Assembly: GCA_045577735.1 (NCBI GenBank)
Contig: JAZNIY010000006.1
Location: 1-53,681, forward strand
DNA: 53,681 nt
Source: Stercoripulliclostridium_A sp045577735
GTDB taxonomy: Bacteria > Bacillota > Clostridia > Christensenellales > DTU072
Direction of reading: 5' to 3'
Under the pieces are notes generated by a model. The model was given only the letters and a program-made list of their open reading frames with translations, made no database searches and was not told the origin of the DNA. This document shows positions 1 to 8,590 of the stretch, one piece after another. The translations under genes were made by a program, and so were the position numbers. Within the stretch, counting starts at the first letter, position 1, and every line of letters starts with the position of its first letter.

Positions 1-60
1 CAAGCGTTGTGGTGTACGCTAACGCGTGATAAGGATAAATTTTAGTTTGAGTTAGCTCTT
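1..60 (-). repeat. GC-rich family-2 repeat, partial
   Basis: Read on the minus strand this is the end of the repeat that elsewhere follows SHR elements (CTAAAATTTATCCTT, then CGCGTTAGCGTACACC and CACAACGCTTG). It matches 1080-1135 almost base for base. No gene is visible here. It is cut by the window edge. Confidence 0.7.
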
Positions 61-80
61 AGAAATACTAAACCTCTAAT

Positions 81-204
81 AGACTTTGGTTTTTGGATGA
101 GATACGAACAAAAGAAAATCTCCCAAGGGGAGTGTACTAGGCGTACATGACCCGTAGGGAGATTTTTAGTTTTTCAAAGCCTAGCGCCAAAATAGCGCGT
201 TTTA
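81..204 (-). repeat. SHR-1: stop-codon hairpin repeat
   Basis: On the minus strand this starts with the TAA stop of the TRIC gene (202-204), as TAAAACGCGC. The inner stem AAAATCTCCC/GGGAGATTTT is perfect. It encloses GGG-TCA-TGTAC-GCCTA-GTACA-CTC-CCC. The TTTTGG/CCAAA helix is present, but the outermost arms belong to different classes (AACGCG on one side, AGACTTTG on the other), so this copy is chimeric. A T-rich tract follows the inner stem, so termination is plausible. Confidence 0.8.
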
Positions 205-894
205 CTCTCCTTTTTTCTTGGGGTGGAAAAGGGGCTCATATTCCATATCGAGGTTGGCTTTTGGCAAGCTCCAGCGATACTTTGTTGCAAGCAGTCTAAT
301 TATGATTACGAGTATCATGCCGACCATGGAAGGTAGCCAGATATAATCGACGTACAGCCTAATGAGGTAGTAAGCAATTGCGCCGACTAGGGAAGCAACG
401 GCGTATACGTGTTTTTTGAAGATATAGGGAGTACTTGCGGTGAGTACGTCTCTTACCACACCACCGCCGACGCCTGTGAGTACGCCAAGAATAACAGCGA
501 GAAGTGGGTTATCAAATACGTTTTCAGCAAAGGCGATTTCGGTACCGATGACGGAAAATGCGCCAAGGCCGATGGCGTCGAAGATATTGTTTACTTTATC
601 AACTGCAAGGCTTATGCCGTCAAATCTTTTACCAAGCACGCTAGCGACGATGAAAGCGATGATAGCAGTCGCGAAAGCGATAATCAAAATGGGGTAGTTA
701 TCAAAGATGCGAGGAGGGGTGTGTCCAATAATTATATCTCTTACGATACCACCACCTACAGCAGTAATAGTGCCTATGAAGAGGACGCCGAAGACGTCGA
801 GTCTAGCCTTAATGGCGCAAAAAGCCCCCGATATAGTAAAGGCGATAGTACCTATAATTTCCAAAACCAAAAGAACGATATTTGTGACGTCCAT
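202..894 (-). CDS. TRIC/UPF0126 family membrane protein
   Basis: A 230-aa integral membrane protein of the UPF0126 (YicG/bacterial TRIC channel) family. The sequence shows about seven hydrophobic segments. It also shows the family's duplicated motif, GGGIVRDI in the first half and GGGVVRDV in the second, each followed by a short turn with T/P (GHTPP, ASTPY). Family members are trimeric cation channels or small-solute transporters of uncertain substrate. The start is set at the ATG at 894, preceded by GAGG five bases upstream. A TTG at 921 lies at the predicted transcription start and is unlikely. The stop codon is the first triplet of SHR-1. The family assignment is firm; the substrate is unknown. 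Confidence 0.9.
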   Translation of the reverse strand: MDVTNIVLLVLEIIGTIAFTISGAFCAIKARLDVFGVLFIGTITAVGGGIVRDIIIGHTPPRIFDNYPILIIAFATAIIAFIVASVLGKRFDGISLAVDKVNNIFDAIGLGAFSVIGTEIAFAENVFDNPLLAVILGVLTGVGGGVVRDVLTASTPYIFKKHVYAVASLVGAIAYYLIRLYVDYIWLPSMVGMILVIIIRLLATKYRWSLPKANLDMEYEPLFHPKKKGE

Positions 895-923
895 AACAGC
901 CTCTATAACTTTATTGCGCAATG

Positions 924-952
924 ATTATATCACAAGAGTGGAGCCCTCGCAA
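924..952 (-). promoter_or_regulatory. Sigma-A promoter of the TRIC gene
   Basis: On the minus strand TTGCGA (947-952), a 17-bp spacer and TATAAT (924-929), with TGTGA just before the -10. The predicted start near 917 leaves a leader of about 22 nt before the ATG at 894. Confidence 0.75.
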
Positions 953-963
953 TAATTTGCAAT

Positions 964-1140
964 AATTTGCAAACTAAATTAAGTGCGAAACAGCGCCTGC
1001 GCGAGTGCGGAATGCGGAGCAATGCGCTTGCGACAAGTAAGTGGTGTAACGCAAGCGTGTGATTTTTTGCTTGAGCAAGTGATGTAACGTAAACGTTGTG
1101 GTGTACGCTAACGCGTGAATAAGGATAAATTTTAGTTTGA
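964..1140 (-). repeat. GC-rich family-2 repeat with tandem sub-repeats
   Basis: Minus-strand copy of the CCTTATTCACGCGTTAGCG / CACAACG / GCTTGCGTTACACCACTT series seen at 38397-38553. It ends in CCGCATTCCGCACTCGCGC. Only shadow reading frames exist. From 1141 to 1308 the spacer holds stray SHR arms (1160-1190 and 1245-1262) and linker sequence (TTAGGAAAAGTAAGAGGAAA on the minus strand), and no gene. Confidence 0.7.
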
Positions 1141-1308
1141 GTTTACTCTCACCAGTGTTAGAGTATGATAGACTTTGGTTTTTGGATGAAGTAGGACGGA
1201 AAACCTTGTTATTTAGTTTATGGTTTCCTCTTACTTTTCCTAGACAGGTCGCCAAAAAAACCTTGTTATTCAGCTTGAGTTTCCTCTTACTTTTCCTAAG
1301 CCTCTGAT

Positions 1309-1430
1309 AGACTTTGGTTTTTGGATGAGATGTGACGGAAAAGCGTTACCGACCGACGGGAGTGTACTAGGCGTACATGACCGAGGAAGGTGTTGCATTT
1401 CCTAGACAGGTCGCCAAAAAACAAAGTCTA
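1309..1430 (-). repeat. SHR-2: stop-codon hairpin repeat
   Basis: On the minus strand it begins with the TAG stop of the GH43-like gene (TAGACTTTG). The outer arms AGACTTTG/CAAAGTCT pair, followed by TTTTTGG/CCAAAAA. The apical part is CGG-TCA-TGTAC-GCCTA-GTACA-CTC-CCG. Confidence 0.8.
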
Positions 1431-2429
1431 CTTCCTAAAGAGTTTGTTAAAAAAGCTAACTACTTTATTCTTTTCGCCAGTCCCGGTAGGAAAATCATAC
1501 CCATTACGGTAACCCTCCAGTCGCTTATATTCCTCTTCGGTAATTTCTATTACCCCACCGTGCTTAAAGCCGTAGGGGAAGGAAAACTTTTCCTTTGCCA
1601 TTTTAAAGTTGGAGTCGCCGGGAGCAGGGGATATGAATGGTACGTAGCCCATCTTACTTTTTTTGCAACCAAAGTAGTCTAGCATTAGGCACCATCTGCC
1701 GTCAGGGAGTACGTAGGAAGTGGGGCCTTCGTAGGAGCCGGGCTTAGCGAGTTTTTGCATTATGCCCTCGAATTGTTCATCGTTTTCATAGGGTCCCCAA
1801 AGGTTTTTGCTCGTTGCGTGCATGTTGCCGGAGGGGTTTTGGTGATTTTTGTAAAACAAGTGATAGGTATTCCCAAACTTCCTCAAATGGCTATCCAAAA
1901 TCTCGGTTTCCTTGTCGAAAAACAACTTGGGTTCGGAGAAGGTTTCAAAGTCCGAAGTGGTGGAAGCGTAAATGGACATATGGTCAAAATTACTCTCCTT
2001 TACGGTAGAGCCCCAGTGTATGAGGTACTCGCCCGTTTCCTCTTCGTAGTAGACCTCGGGCGCCCACATACAACCAAAATCATCACGGCCAAAGTGCTGT
2101 AATCTTTCGGGCTCGAAGTGTATCAAATCGGGGGTTTTAAAGATGTGCAAGCACTTGCTTCCGTTGTGGTTAATGTCCCTCCAGTCAAGGCACATATTTT
2201 CATCGTATCGGTTAGCAACGCATAGGTCGGTGGCAATAATTACGAAGCCACCGTTTTTTAGTCGAACTATTTCTATATCGCGCGTACCGCGTTCGCCAAG
2301 AGATGCCATAACTATGGGATTGCCCTTGTTTACAGCCTTAAAATTCAAGCCGTCGCGTGATATTGCATAGTATACGGCCTCGCCGTCGGGGGTAATTTTT
2401 TCCTTAAAGTGAACGAAAAGATAGGGCAT
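1428..2429 (-). CDS. GH43-like glycoside hydrolase
   Basis: A 333-aa protein with the five-bladed propeller pattern of the GH43 (arabinanase/xylosidase) clan, without a signal peptide, so probably cytoplasmic. Visible landmarks are YAISRDGLNF near the N-terminus, TRDIEIVRL, the WAPEVYY motif, an aspartate in ILDSHLRKFGNTYHLF (typical pKa-modulator position) and a glutamate in SYEGPTSY followed by DGRWCLMLDY (typical acid position). It probably trims plant-type arabino- or xylo-oligosaccharides, but the substrate cannot be read from the sequence. The ATG at 2429 is preferred over an upstream GTG because AGGAG lies seven bases ahead. The TAG stop starts SHR-2. Confidence 0.82.
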   Translation of the reverse strand: MPYLFVHFKEKITPDGEAVYYAISRDGLNFKAVNKGNPIVMASLGERGTRDIEIVRLKNGGFVIIATDLCVANRYDENMCLDWRDINHNGSKCLHIFKTPDLIHFEPERLQHFGRDDFGCMWAPEVYYEEETGEYLIHWGSTVKESNFDHMSIYASTTSDFETFSEPKLFFDKETEILDSHLRKFGNTYHLFYKNHQNPSGNMHATSKNLWGPYENDEQFEGIMQKLAKPGSYEGPTSYVLPDGRWCLMLDYFGCKKSKMGYVPFISPAPGDSNFKMAKEKFSFPYGFKHGGVIEITEEEYKRLEGYRNGYDFPTGTGEKNKVVSFFNKLFRK

Positions 2430-2458
2430 ATATACTCCTAAAACGATGTTATGCACAA

Positions 2459-2487
2459 ATTATACCACGGAAGAGCAAAAAATTCAA
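2459..2487 (-). promoter_or_regulatory. Sigma-A promoter of the GH43-like gene
   Basis: Minus strand TTGAAT (2482-2487), 17-bp spacer, TATAAT (2459-2464). It is divergent from the VanZ-like promoter and about ten bases from the palindrome at 2496-2512. Confidence 0.75.
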
Positions 2488-2495
2488 CACGATAT

Positions 2496-2512
2496 ATTGC
2501 ACTTAGTGCAAT
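2496..2512. promoter_or_regulatory. Perfect palindrome between divergent promoters
   Basis: ATTGCACT-T-AGTGCAAT, with two 8-bp arms around one base. It covers the -35 box of the rightward promoter (TTGCAC, 2497-2502) and sits upstream of the leftward one. It has the form of a dimeric repressor site; the regulator is unknown. Confidence 0.6.
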
Positions 2513-2525
2513 AACGTGGTAAAAT
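2497..2525 (+). promoter_or_regulatory. Sigma-A promoter of the VanZ/M6 operon
   Basis: TTGCAC (2497-2502), 17-bp spacer, TAAAAT (2520-2525). The -35 lies inside the palindrome. Confidence 0.65.
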
Positions 2526-2552
2526 TATAGGAGTAGCCGTAGGAGGGAGATT

Positions 2553-3128
2553 ATGTCGAAAAAGATTAAGATTATTGGCACCATATCATTGGTATTTTTC
2601 CTAATTTTAACAGCATTTTTGGTATATGAAGCAAGCAGACCGGCTCAGGTATCCTCGTCGCATAGTGGAGCGGTGTCCAACGCCGTTGTTGATGCTACGG
2701 AAAAGATAGAGGGAGCAATAGGTGGGGGAAGCTCGCCAAATACTCCGGAAGAACCCGACAAAGGACCCACGCTCAGCGAACAAATGAGGGCTAACTGGGG
2801 CAAGTTTAACCAGCTTATAAGAAAGGGCATTGGGCATTTTGGCGCATTTGCCGTGCTGGCGATATTTGGTGCAGTCGGCATACTTTTACTTAATCGTTCC
2901 AAGGCAGGTGGAGCAGTAGTCACCCTAGTTTTGGGCATATCGGTTGCGCTCATAACCGAAATTATACAACTTTATACCGAAGGGCGTGCGGGCTCTGCTG
3001 ATGACGTAATTTTGGATTTTAGCGGATACGTTGTGGGCTTTTTGGCAGTCGCAATTATATTAGGAATTGTGGCAATCGTAAGATATTTTAGCAGTAAGCA
3101 AAAGAAAATAACGCAAAAAGGGGCGTAA
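2553..3128 (+). CDS. VanZ-like membrane protein
   Basis: A 191-aa protein: TM helix at about 7-25, an extracytoplasmic Ser/Pro/Glu-rich linker (about 30-85), then three more hydrophobic segments. The VanZ signature is clear: GIGHFGAFAVLA, then TEIIQLYTEGRAGSADDVILD and a terminal GYVVG helix. VanZ proteins give low-level teicoplanin resistance in enterococci, but most family members have no known role. The start ATG has GTAGGAGGGAG a few bases upstream. The stop lies 4 bp before the M6 protease gene, so the two are probably co-transcribed. The extended linker is unusual for the family. Confidence 0.82.
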   Translation: MSKKIKIIGTISLVFFLILTAFLVYEASRPAQVSSSHSGAVSNAVVDATEKIEGAIGGGSSPNTPEEPDKGPTLSEQMRANWGKFNQLIRKGIGHFGAFAVLAIFGAVGILLLNRSKAGGAVVTLVLGISVALITEIIQLYTEGRAGSADDVILDFSGYVVGFLAVAIILGIVAIVRYFSSKQKKITQKGA

Positions 3129-3132
3129 AATT

Positions 3133-5892
3133 ATGAAAAAAAGATACGTAGCAAAAATATTTGTTCTCGTAGTTGCACTAGTTATGCTTGTAAGCTTGCT
3201 AGTAGCTTGTTGGGAAAAGGATACTCCTAAGGAACCACAAAAATTATCGGTAGCCACGGTTAGGTTAAATGATGACCTTGCAACCTGGGATAGTAATTTT
3301 AATGCCGATAAAGTGGAAATTTGTATTGACGGCATCATTACCCAAGCCGATTTGATGATTGAATCTTGGCAGTTGACCGATGGACAAAGCCTAAAGATTA
3401 GATTTATTGGTGACGGCATCAATTTTATTACGAGCGATTGGAGTAACGTGGTAACCTACTCCGTAGGGGAAACACCCGAAGAACCCACGGAACCCGAAAC
3501 ACCCTCTAACCCCGAAGAGCCCACGGAACCTAGTGAGCCCAGCACACCTACGGAACCCGAAACTCCCTCTAACCCCGAAGAGCCCACGGAACCTGAAAAC
3601 CCCTCTAATCCCGAAGAACCCGAAACTCAAAGCGTTACGGCGAGTATGACTGCCACCCAAATGGCAGAATATATTGGTTCAACTAGAGATGGTACCGTAA
3701 TGAGTGGTGAGGTCATTATGCTGGATACCAACGTTGGCGTAGCCTTCCTAAAAGGAAGTGCGCAAAACGAGCCTGCATATTATAAAAATGCGGTTAGAAT
3801 ATATCAAAATGGTGGTAAAGCAACCTTTAGCGCGCTAAACGGCAGTGTTATAGAGCGCATTGTAATAACCTTTACCGATTCTAAATCGGGTGGCAGTGGA
3901 CTTAAGGTTAGTGGTGGCACCCACGTGGTTAACGGCGATACCATTACTATTACTGCGAGCGCAAATACTACTTCCGTAACCATTACTGCGAGTGGTTCAA
4001 GCAAGGATACGGGCAGACTTTACGTTGGTAGCCTATCTATCACCTACGTTGGTGGCGAGCCTGTAGGAGAGGGTGGTGGCGATACCCCAATTAACCCCAA
4101 TCCCCCCGTTGAGCCAGAAGAGCCCGAAACTCCCGTTGAGCCCGAAGAGCCCGACACTCCAATTAACCCCACCTATACCTACACTAACTTTACGAGTGCA
4201 CAAAACGATTACATATACAATAATACGGGTGTAAATCTACCCTTCCTTCCCACCAATGATTTATATTATGAGGAGTACGACGAGGACGGATACGTAGGTG
4301 CCTATATTAGTTTTGAATGTGACAGCGAAAGTAGGGCACAAGCATATTTTGACACCCTTGACTCCCTCTATACCTATGACGAAAGCTGGGAAGACGAATA
4401 CGGCGACACCTGGTACCTCTACTCCTTTGGCGACACCTATATTGACGTATGTTACTATCTGGCAGACGATGACAAATATTATCTTGACGTAGACGTATAC
4501 CTTGAGAGCGAAAGCGGTAACGTTGGCGGCGGTGATATCGGTGGTGGTACCGGTACTGGAAGCGCAAACGAGGATCTAATCACCAATGCGGGAGCCGGTC
4601 TACCCGAGGGTACTGAGGGCGTATATAACGTTGATTTCACCAAGGCAACCAACGTAAAAGACGTTACCGACCAAGGCTACTATCTTGACGGATGTCCTAC
4701 GGTTGGCGCACCCGGGGTATTGGTAATTCCCGTTGAGTTTAGTGACGTAACAGCTTCCTCCAAGGGCTATAGCATAGACAAGATTAAGAACGCATTCCTT
4801 AAGGACGGCGTTAACGATTATTATTCGGTATACGATTATTATTTTAAAGCGAGCTACGGCAAGCTCGCCCTTGATATCACCGTACTTGACGAGTGGTTCC
4901 GTCCCTCCAATCCCAGCACCTATTACGCAAACAAGACGATGGACTACTACGGCGAAGAGGTGTTGATAGGTGACCAAGTTGTCATCGATGAGGCATTGGC
5001 ATATCTTGAGGACAAAATGGACCTCTCCAAGTTTGACAGTGACGGCAATAATATTATTGATGCAGTAGTGCTCGTTACCACTTTGGAAATTGATAGCGAT
5101 ACCACGTTCTACTGGGCGTACAGATATTGGAATATCTACGTAGACAGCCAAGAGAACTACTACGAATACGATGGCGTTAGTGCCAACGATTATTTGTGGG
5201 CACCTTACCAATTCTTGTATGAAAGCGAGGACGCCTTAGGTGACGTTTCCTTCACCGATACCACGGCAATGAACACCTACACCTTCATTCACGAATTTGG
5301 CCACGTACTTGGCGCTGATGACTATTATGACACGGCATACGTAAATTCACCCCTAGGTGGCTATGACGTAATGGATGCTATGAGTGGCGACCACAATCCC
5401 TACACGAAATTCAACCTCGGTTGGATTACGGAATCCCGTTTGGTAGTGGCTGAGGATACCATAACGCTAACTTTAAAAGATTTCCTCACTACCGGCGATA
5501 CCATAATTTTAGCAACCGATTGGCGCGAAGATCTTGGCGCATACCAAGAGTATTGGGTGCTCTCATACTACGTAAACGACGGCTTGAACGGTGGCGACTT
5601 CGGTTACTTTGACGATGAAGGTATACTCGTCCATCACGTTAACGCATCACTCTACGTTACCGAAGAGGGTGGGGAAACCTACTATGACGTATACAATACC
5701 AACACCGATGCAAATGACGAATACGGCACCGAGGACAACCTAATCGAATACGTTACCACCCACACCGGTGATTACGTCTACTGTGTAGGCGACGCCTTCT
5801 ATCCCCAAACCTCCGATCAAGGCACCTCGCTAGGCGTTACCTTCACGGTAGATAGTATAGGGGGTGGGGAGTGTACCATCACCTTCAACTAA
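3133..5892 (+). CDS. M6-type metalloprotease lipoprotein
   Basis: A 919-aa secreted lipoprotein. The signal peptide ends in lipobox LVAC with Cys26. Then come a short beta domain (about 35-110), a Pro/Glu/Thr-rich spacer with EEPTEP and NPEEP repeats (about 112-170), a beta-sandwich-like domain (about 172-310), a second PEEPETP spacer, a roughly 110-aa domain (about 350-460) also present in the lipoprotein at 6433, and the protease domain (about 490-919). The zinc site is HEFGHVLGADD: His720, Glu721, His724, Gly727, Asp730, the metzincin form typical of M6 (immune-inhibitor-A-like) enzymes. EGILVHHV follows as in that family. It probably digests protein at the cell surface. The TAA stop is the first triplet of SHR-3. 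Confidence 0.85.
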   Translation: MKKRYVAKIFVLVVALVMLVSLLVACWEKDTPKEPQKLSVATVRLNDDLATWDSNFNADKVEICIDGIITQADLMIESWQLTDGQSLKIRFIGDGINFITSDWSNVVTYSVGETPEEPTEPETPSNPEEPTEPSEPSTPTEPETPSNPEEPTEPENPSNPEEPETQSVTASMTATQMAEYIGSTRDGTVMSGEVIMLDTNVGVAFLKGSAQNEPAYYKNAVRIYQNGGKATFSALNGSVIERIVITFTDSKSGGSGLKVSGGTHVVNGDTITITASANTTSVTITASGSSKDTGRLYVGSLSITYVGGEPVGEGGGDTPINPNPPVEPEEPETPVEPEEPDTPINPTYTYTNFTSAQNDYIYNNTGVNLPFLPTNDLYYEEYDEDGYVGAYISFECDSESRAQAYFDTLDSLYTYDESWEDEYGDTWYLYSFGDTYIDVCYYLADDDKYYLDVDVYLESESGNVGGGDIGGGTGTGSANEDLITNAGAGLPEGTEGVYNVDFTKATNVKDVTDQGYYLDGCPTVGAPGVLVIPVEFSDVTASSKGYSIDKIKNAFLKDGVNDYYSVYDYYFKASYGKLALDITVLDEWFRPSNPSTYYANKTMDYYGEEVLIGDQVVIDEALAYLEDKMDLSKFDSDGNNIIDAVVLVTTLEIDSDTTFYWAYRYWNIYVDSQENYYEYDGVSANDYLWAPYQFLYESEDALGDVSFTDTTAMNTYTFIHEFGHVLGADDYYDTAYVNSPLGGYDVMDAMSGDHNPYTKFNLGWITESRLVVAEDTITLTLKDFLTTGDTIILATDWREDLGAYQEYWVLSYYVNDGLNGGDFGYFDDEGILVHHVNASLYVTEEGGETYYDVYNTNTDANDEYGTEDNLIEYVTTHTGDYVYCVGDAFYPQTSDQGTSLGVTFTVDSIGGGECTITFN

Positions 5893-6016
5893 AAACTTTG
5901 TTTTTTGGCGAATTGCATAGGAAAAGCGAAGACCTCATTCAGTCATTTACGCTCAGTAAACTCCTGTCATTCGGCTTCGCCTTTCCGTCGCACTTCATCC
6001 AAAAACCAAAGTTTTT
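5890..6016 (+). repeat. SHR-3: stop-codon hairpin repeat
   Basis: It starts with the TAA of the M6 gene. Outer arms AAAAACTTTG (5891-5900) and CAAAGTTTTT (6007-6016) are perfect, then TTTTTTGG/CCAAAAA, an inner GGAAAAGCGAAG/CTTCGCCTTTCC stem with one mismatch, and the apical CAG-TCA-TTTAC-GCTCA-GTAAA-CTC-CTG. Confidence 0.8.
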
Positions 6017-6393
6017 CGTGGTCTAGGAAAAGTAAGTGGGCACTCAAACTGAACAATAAGGATTTGGCGAATTGCTTAGGAAAACCAAAGTCTATCAGAG
6101 GTTTAGGAAAAGCAAGAGGAAACCATAAACAAAAATCTATCCTTGTGAGTGAAGTGTAAGCGAAATGAGGTCGTTCCGGACTCCGCGCTCCGCACTCCGC
6201 ACTCGCGCAAGCGTTGCTTCGCACTTCATCCAAAAACCAAAGTCTATCAGAGGCTTAACACAGGTAAAAATAAGAAAAAAACTAAAATTTATCCTTGTGA
6301 GCGAAGTGAAACGTAGTGAAGCCGTTCCTCACTCCGCGCTCCGCACTCCGCACTCCGTAAGGCTGTTCCGCACCCCGTAAGGCAAAACCAAAG
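6017..6393 (+). repeat. Intergenic repeat block: linker, stray SHR arms, two family-2 units
   Basis: No gene is supported here. 6017-6130 is the recurrent linker (TTTAGGAAAAG, ACTCAAACTGAACAATAAGG) with a stray SHR left arm (TTTGGCGAATTGC) and right arm (CCAAAGTCTATCAGAGG). 6130-6225 and 6290-6385 are family-2 units ending in CCGCACTCCGCACTC. 6226-6255 is another solo SHR right arm (TTCATCCAAAAACCAAAGTC). Confidence 0.7.
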
Positions 6394-6422
6394 TTTACGT
6401 TTTATTGTAAATAAAATATAAA
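6394..6422 (+). promoter_or_regulatory. Promoter of the second lipoprotein gene
   Basis: TTTACG (6394-6399), 17-bp spacer, TATAAA (6417-6422), ending just before the ribosome site AAAGGG and the ATG at 6433. Confidence 0.55.
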
Positions 6423-6432
6423 AGGGAAAATT

Positions 6433-8154
6433 ATGAAAAAAATGAGAAATTTAGTGCTTGTAGCACTATTAATGGTAGCAATAATGCTCTGTATGGTCTC
6501 TTGTGACCTGTTTGGTGGCTCTGACGATGACCAAATAGTGGAAGACAACGAAACCAACGTCGGTGACGGCACCGCTAACGATGACGGCGTTGTCGACCCC
6601 GAAACCCCGGTCGACCCCGAAACTCCGGTCGACCCCGAAACTCCGGTCGAACCCGAAACTCCGGTTGAACCCGAAACACCCGTTGAGCCCGAAACTCCCG
6701 TCGACCCTGAAACACCCGAGGAACCCGAAACTCCCGAGGAGCCCGAAGAACCCACGGAGCCTAGTTATCCGGGCGATAGCGAATATATGTTCACCGAGTT
6801 TTCCGAGGAAGCAAAACAATGGTATATAGATACGGTAGGATTGGTTCCACCATTCTTTCCCACGAACAATTTTAGCATTACGGACTACAAATTCACCTAT
6901 ACAGGTTTGGAAATGACGGTGGAGTGTCTTGACGATGCCTTATATGAAGAATATCTTAACGAATTTAGCGACTATGAATTGATTAGGGAAGTCAATGATA
7001 GTAGCAATCGCAAGGTATATGCATTTAAGAGTGGCGACACCTTCGTTGACGTAAGGAAAGACGATAGTTATCACGGATATAGTATTATTTACGTTAACAC
7101 CTATATAGCAACCTATGATTTCCCTCAAGTATATTGGTGGTTAAGTTCAAGTCCCGACATCGTTGGTGGTGAAATCGAAAGATATAAAGATGGCTACGTA
7201 GAGTCATTCACGCCCACGGATGGTGAATTATTGACGATAGAAACCTTCTATTTAAGGTATAGAAGCTATTCTGTGCTCAGTTGCGAGATCGAGGGCGTGG
7301 TATACGCCTATGACGAGGATGGAATATACATAACCGACCATACCGAAAAGACCCTTTACGTTGGTTGCGACTATGGTAACGTAAAAGTAGGGCAAACGGT
7401 GCGAGTAAGGGGACGTGGAATGGAAGCAGATTATTGTATGCCCTCGCTAGAAGCAACCGAAATAGAGCTTGGTGAGGTCGATAGCGAATATCAAGTTAGC
7501 GTTGTAGAAAAGAGCATTAGCGATATTATTGCCGAATATGAGCAATACGTGCACGTTATTATAGAGCATGACGTATATAGAACGAGTGGGGTAGTCACCA
7601 TTAAAAATGGCAAGTGTTATTTGGTAGATGGTGAAGATAAACTCCTTTTGAGGGAGCAAACCGCTATTAGCGAGCGTAACGCCTTTGACGTATTGGTTGG
7701 CAAAGAGATTACCCTTAACGTTGTAATAGCAAATCGCCATGATAATTTGCGACTAATGACCTTCTCTCCACTAAACGGCGAATATGCGGAAATAGATACT
7801 GGGGTAGTAGAGCCTACGCGAGTAGAAACGGATATACTCTCACTAATAGAGAATCCCCCCACGGAAAGTAGGGCTAACGTATATGAATTTAGTGGATATT
7901 GGTATGTTAGCGCCAATGGAGCTGATGCAGGCTCCGGTTGGATACGCGATGACGAAGGCAATGAAATCATCATAGACGGCCTTAGTGCCTCTAGTATGTC
8001 AATTATATGGACGGGTGATGAATACGTATATATTAACGATTATACCTATCCTAGCCTATCACTTGAAGACGACACCCAAGTAATCGTGGCCGTCGTTTAT
8101 AATTCTACCTATAACGCATATTACGGTTACCTTGTAGAGATAATAGAGCAGTAA
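6433..8154 (+). CDS. Cell-surface lipoprotein with PETPVD linker
   Basis: A 573-aa protein, function unknown. The signal peptide ends MVSC with Cys24. A stretch at about 54-112 repeats PETPVD/PETPVE/PEEPETPE. At DNA level it is an 18-bp tandem repeat around GTCGACCCCGAAACTCCG (about 6593-6745) and probably spans the cell wall. Residues about 119-226 (FTEFSEEAKQWY, VPPFFPTNN, ECLDDALYEEY, SGDTFVDV) match a domain at 350-460 of the M6 protease (VNLPFLPTND, FGDTYIDV). The rest looks like two OB/beta domains (about 245-350 and 360-573). It has its own promoter. It may be a surface partner or inhibitor-like relative of the protease; this is inference only. Confidence 0.8.
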   Translation: MKKMRNLVLVALLMVAIMLCMVSCDLFGGSDDDQIVEDNETNVGDGTANDDGVVDPETPVDPETPVDPETPVEPETPVEPETPVEPETPVDPETPEEPETPEEPEEPTEPSYPGDSEYMFTEFSEEAKQWYIDTVGLVPPFFPTNNFSITDYKFTYTGLEMTVECLDDALYEEYLNEFSDYELIREVNDSSNRKVYAFKSGDTFVDVRKDDSYHGYSIIYVNTYIATYDFPQVYWWLSSSPDIVGGEIERYKDGYVESFTPTDGELLTIETFYLRYRSYSVLSCEIEGVVYAYDEDGIYITDHTEKTLYVGCDYGNVKVGQTVRVRGRGMEADYCMPSLEATEIELGEVDSEYQVSVVEKSISDIIAEYEQYVHVIIEHDVYRTSGVVTIKNGKCYLVDGEDKLLLREQTAISERNAFDVLVGKEITLNVVIANRHDNLRLMTFSPLNGEYAEIDTGVVEPTRVETDILSLIENPPTESRANVYEFSGYWYVSANGADAGSGWIRDDEGNEIIIDGLSASSMSIIWTGDEYVYINDYTYPSLSLEDDTQVIVAVVYNSTYNAYYGYLVEIIEQ

Positions 8155-8552
8155 GTGCTATGCACTTGCTTTCGCCAGGTTTTTGCCAAAGCAAAATGCC
8201 AAGCAATTGGCTATAATGTGAGCAATGCGAACTATCATTCGAACAAAGTGAGTCCATGCAAAAACTAGTGCCCCGACTAGGGACACCCAAAAGAAATAGA
8301 CACGCCGGTATTAACGTTTTGGAAGAATAGTGTTGTGGTCATAAGGCTTATTTGAGGTGCCGCTAATCGGGGCGCGAAAGAATGTCTCGCTCCAAAAAGT
8401 GTAATAAAAAAAGAAAACAACACGTAATAAACGATACAAGTAATCCAAGCACAAGTGCTTTGCACTTGCTTTCGCCAGGTTTGGCAGAGCCAAACTAATG
8501 CACCGACCTTGCTAAAGCAAGCCGGTTTTGTGCCCCGACTAGGGGCACCCAA
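8155..8552 (-). repeat. Duplicated, decayed 3' flank of tRNA-Leu
   Basis: No gene in this stretch. Read on the minus strand, 8535-8590 (terminator plus GGGTGCCCCTAGTCGGGGCA) recurs at 8278-8320, and the segment AACCTGGCGAAAGCAAGTGC occurs at both 8455-8485 and 8160-8185. A remnant of the tRNA 3' end lies at 8356-8372 (GGTGCCGCTAATCGG against GGTGCCGCTGATCGG in the tRNA, 14 of 15). Related sequence also follows tRNA-Gly (51040-51230). Confidence 0.65.
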
Positions 8553-8590
8553 AAAGAAATAGACACGCAGTTTAGCGTGTCTATTTCTTT
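8553..8590 (-). terminator. tRNA-Leu terminator
   Basis: Two perfect 16-bp arms (8553-8568 and 8575-8590) around a 6-nt loop, directly abutting the tRNA CCA end. The minus-strand side ends in a U-rich run. Confidence 0.8.

Noticed and set aside
409..955. Long reading frames on the plus strand opposite the TRIC gene
   Set aside because: They mirror a clear membrane protein with a promoter and ribosome site on the other strand, have poor composition and no start signals.
974..1255. 93-aa frame in the repeat block
   Set aside because: It lies wholly in family-2 repeats and stray SHR arms. Similar frames appear wherever the repeats occur.
3391..3660. Minus-strand frame opposite the Pro/Glu repeats of the M6 protease
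   Set aside because: Repeat-driven artefact (regular Arg/Gly/Phe pattern) inside a well-supported gene. The same holds for 6402-6829.
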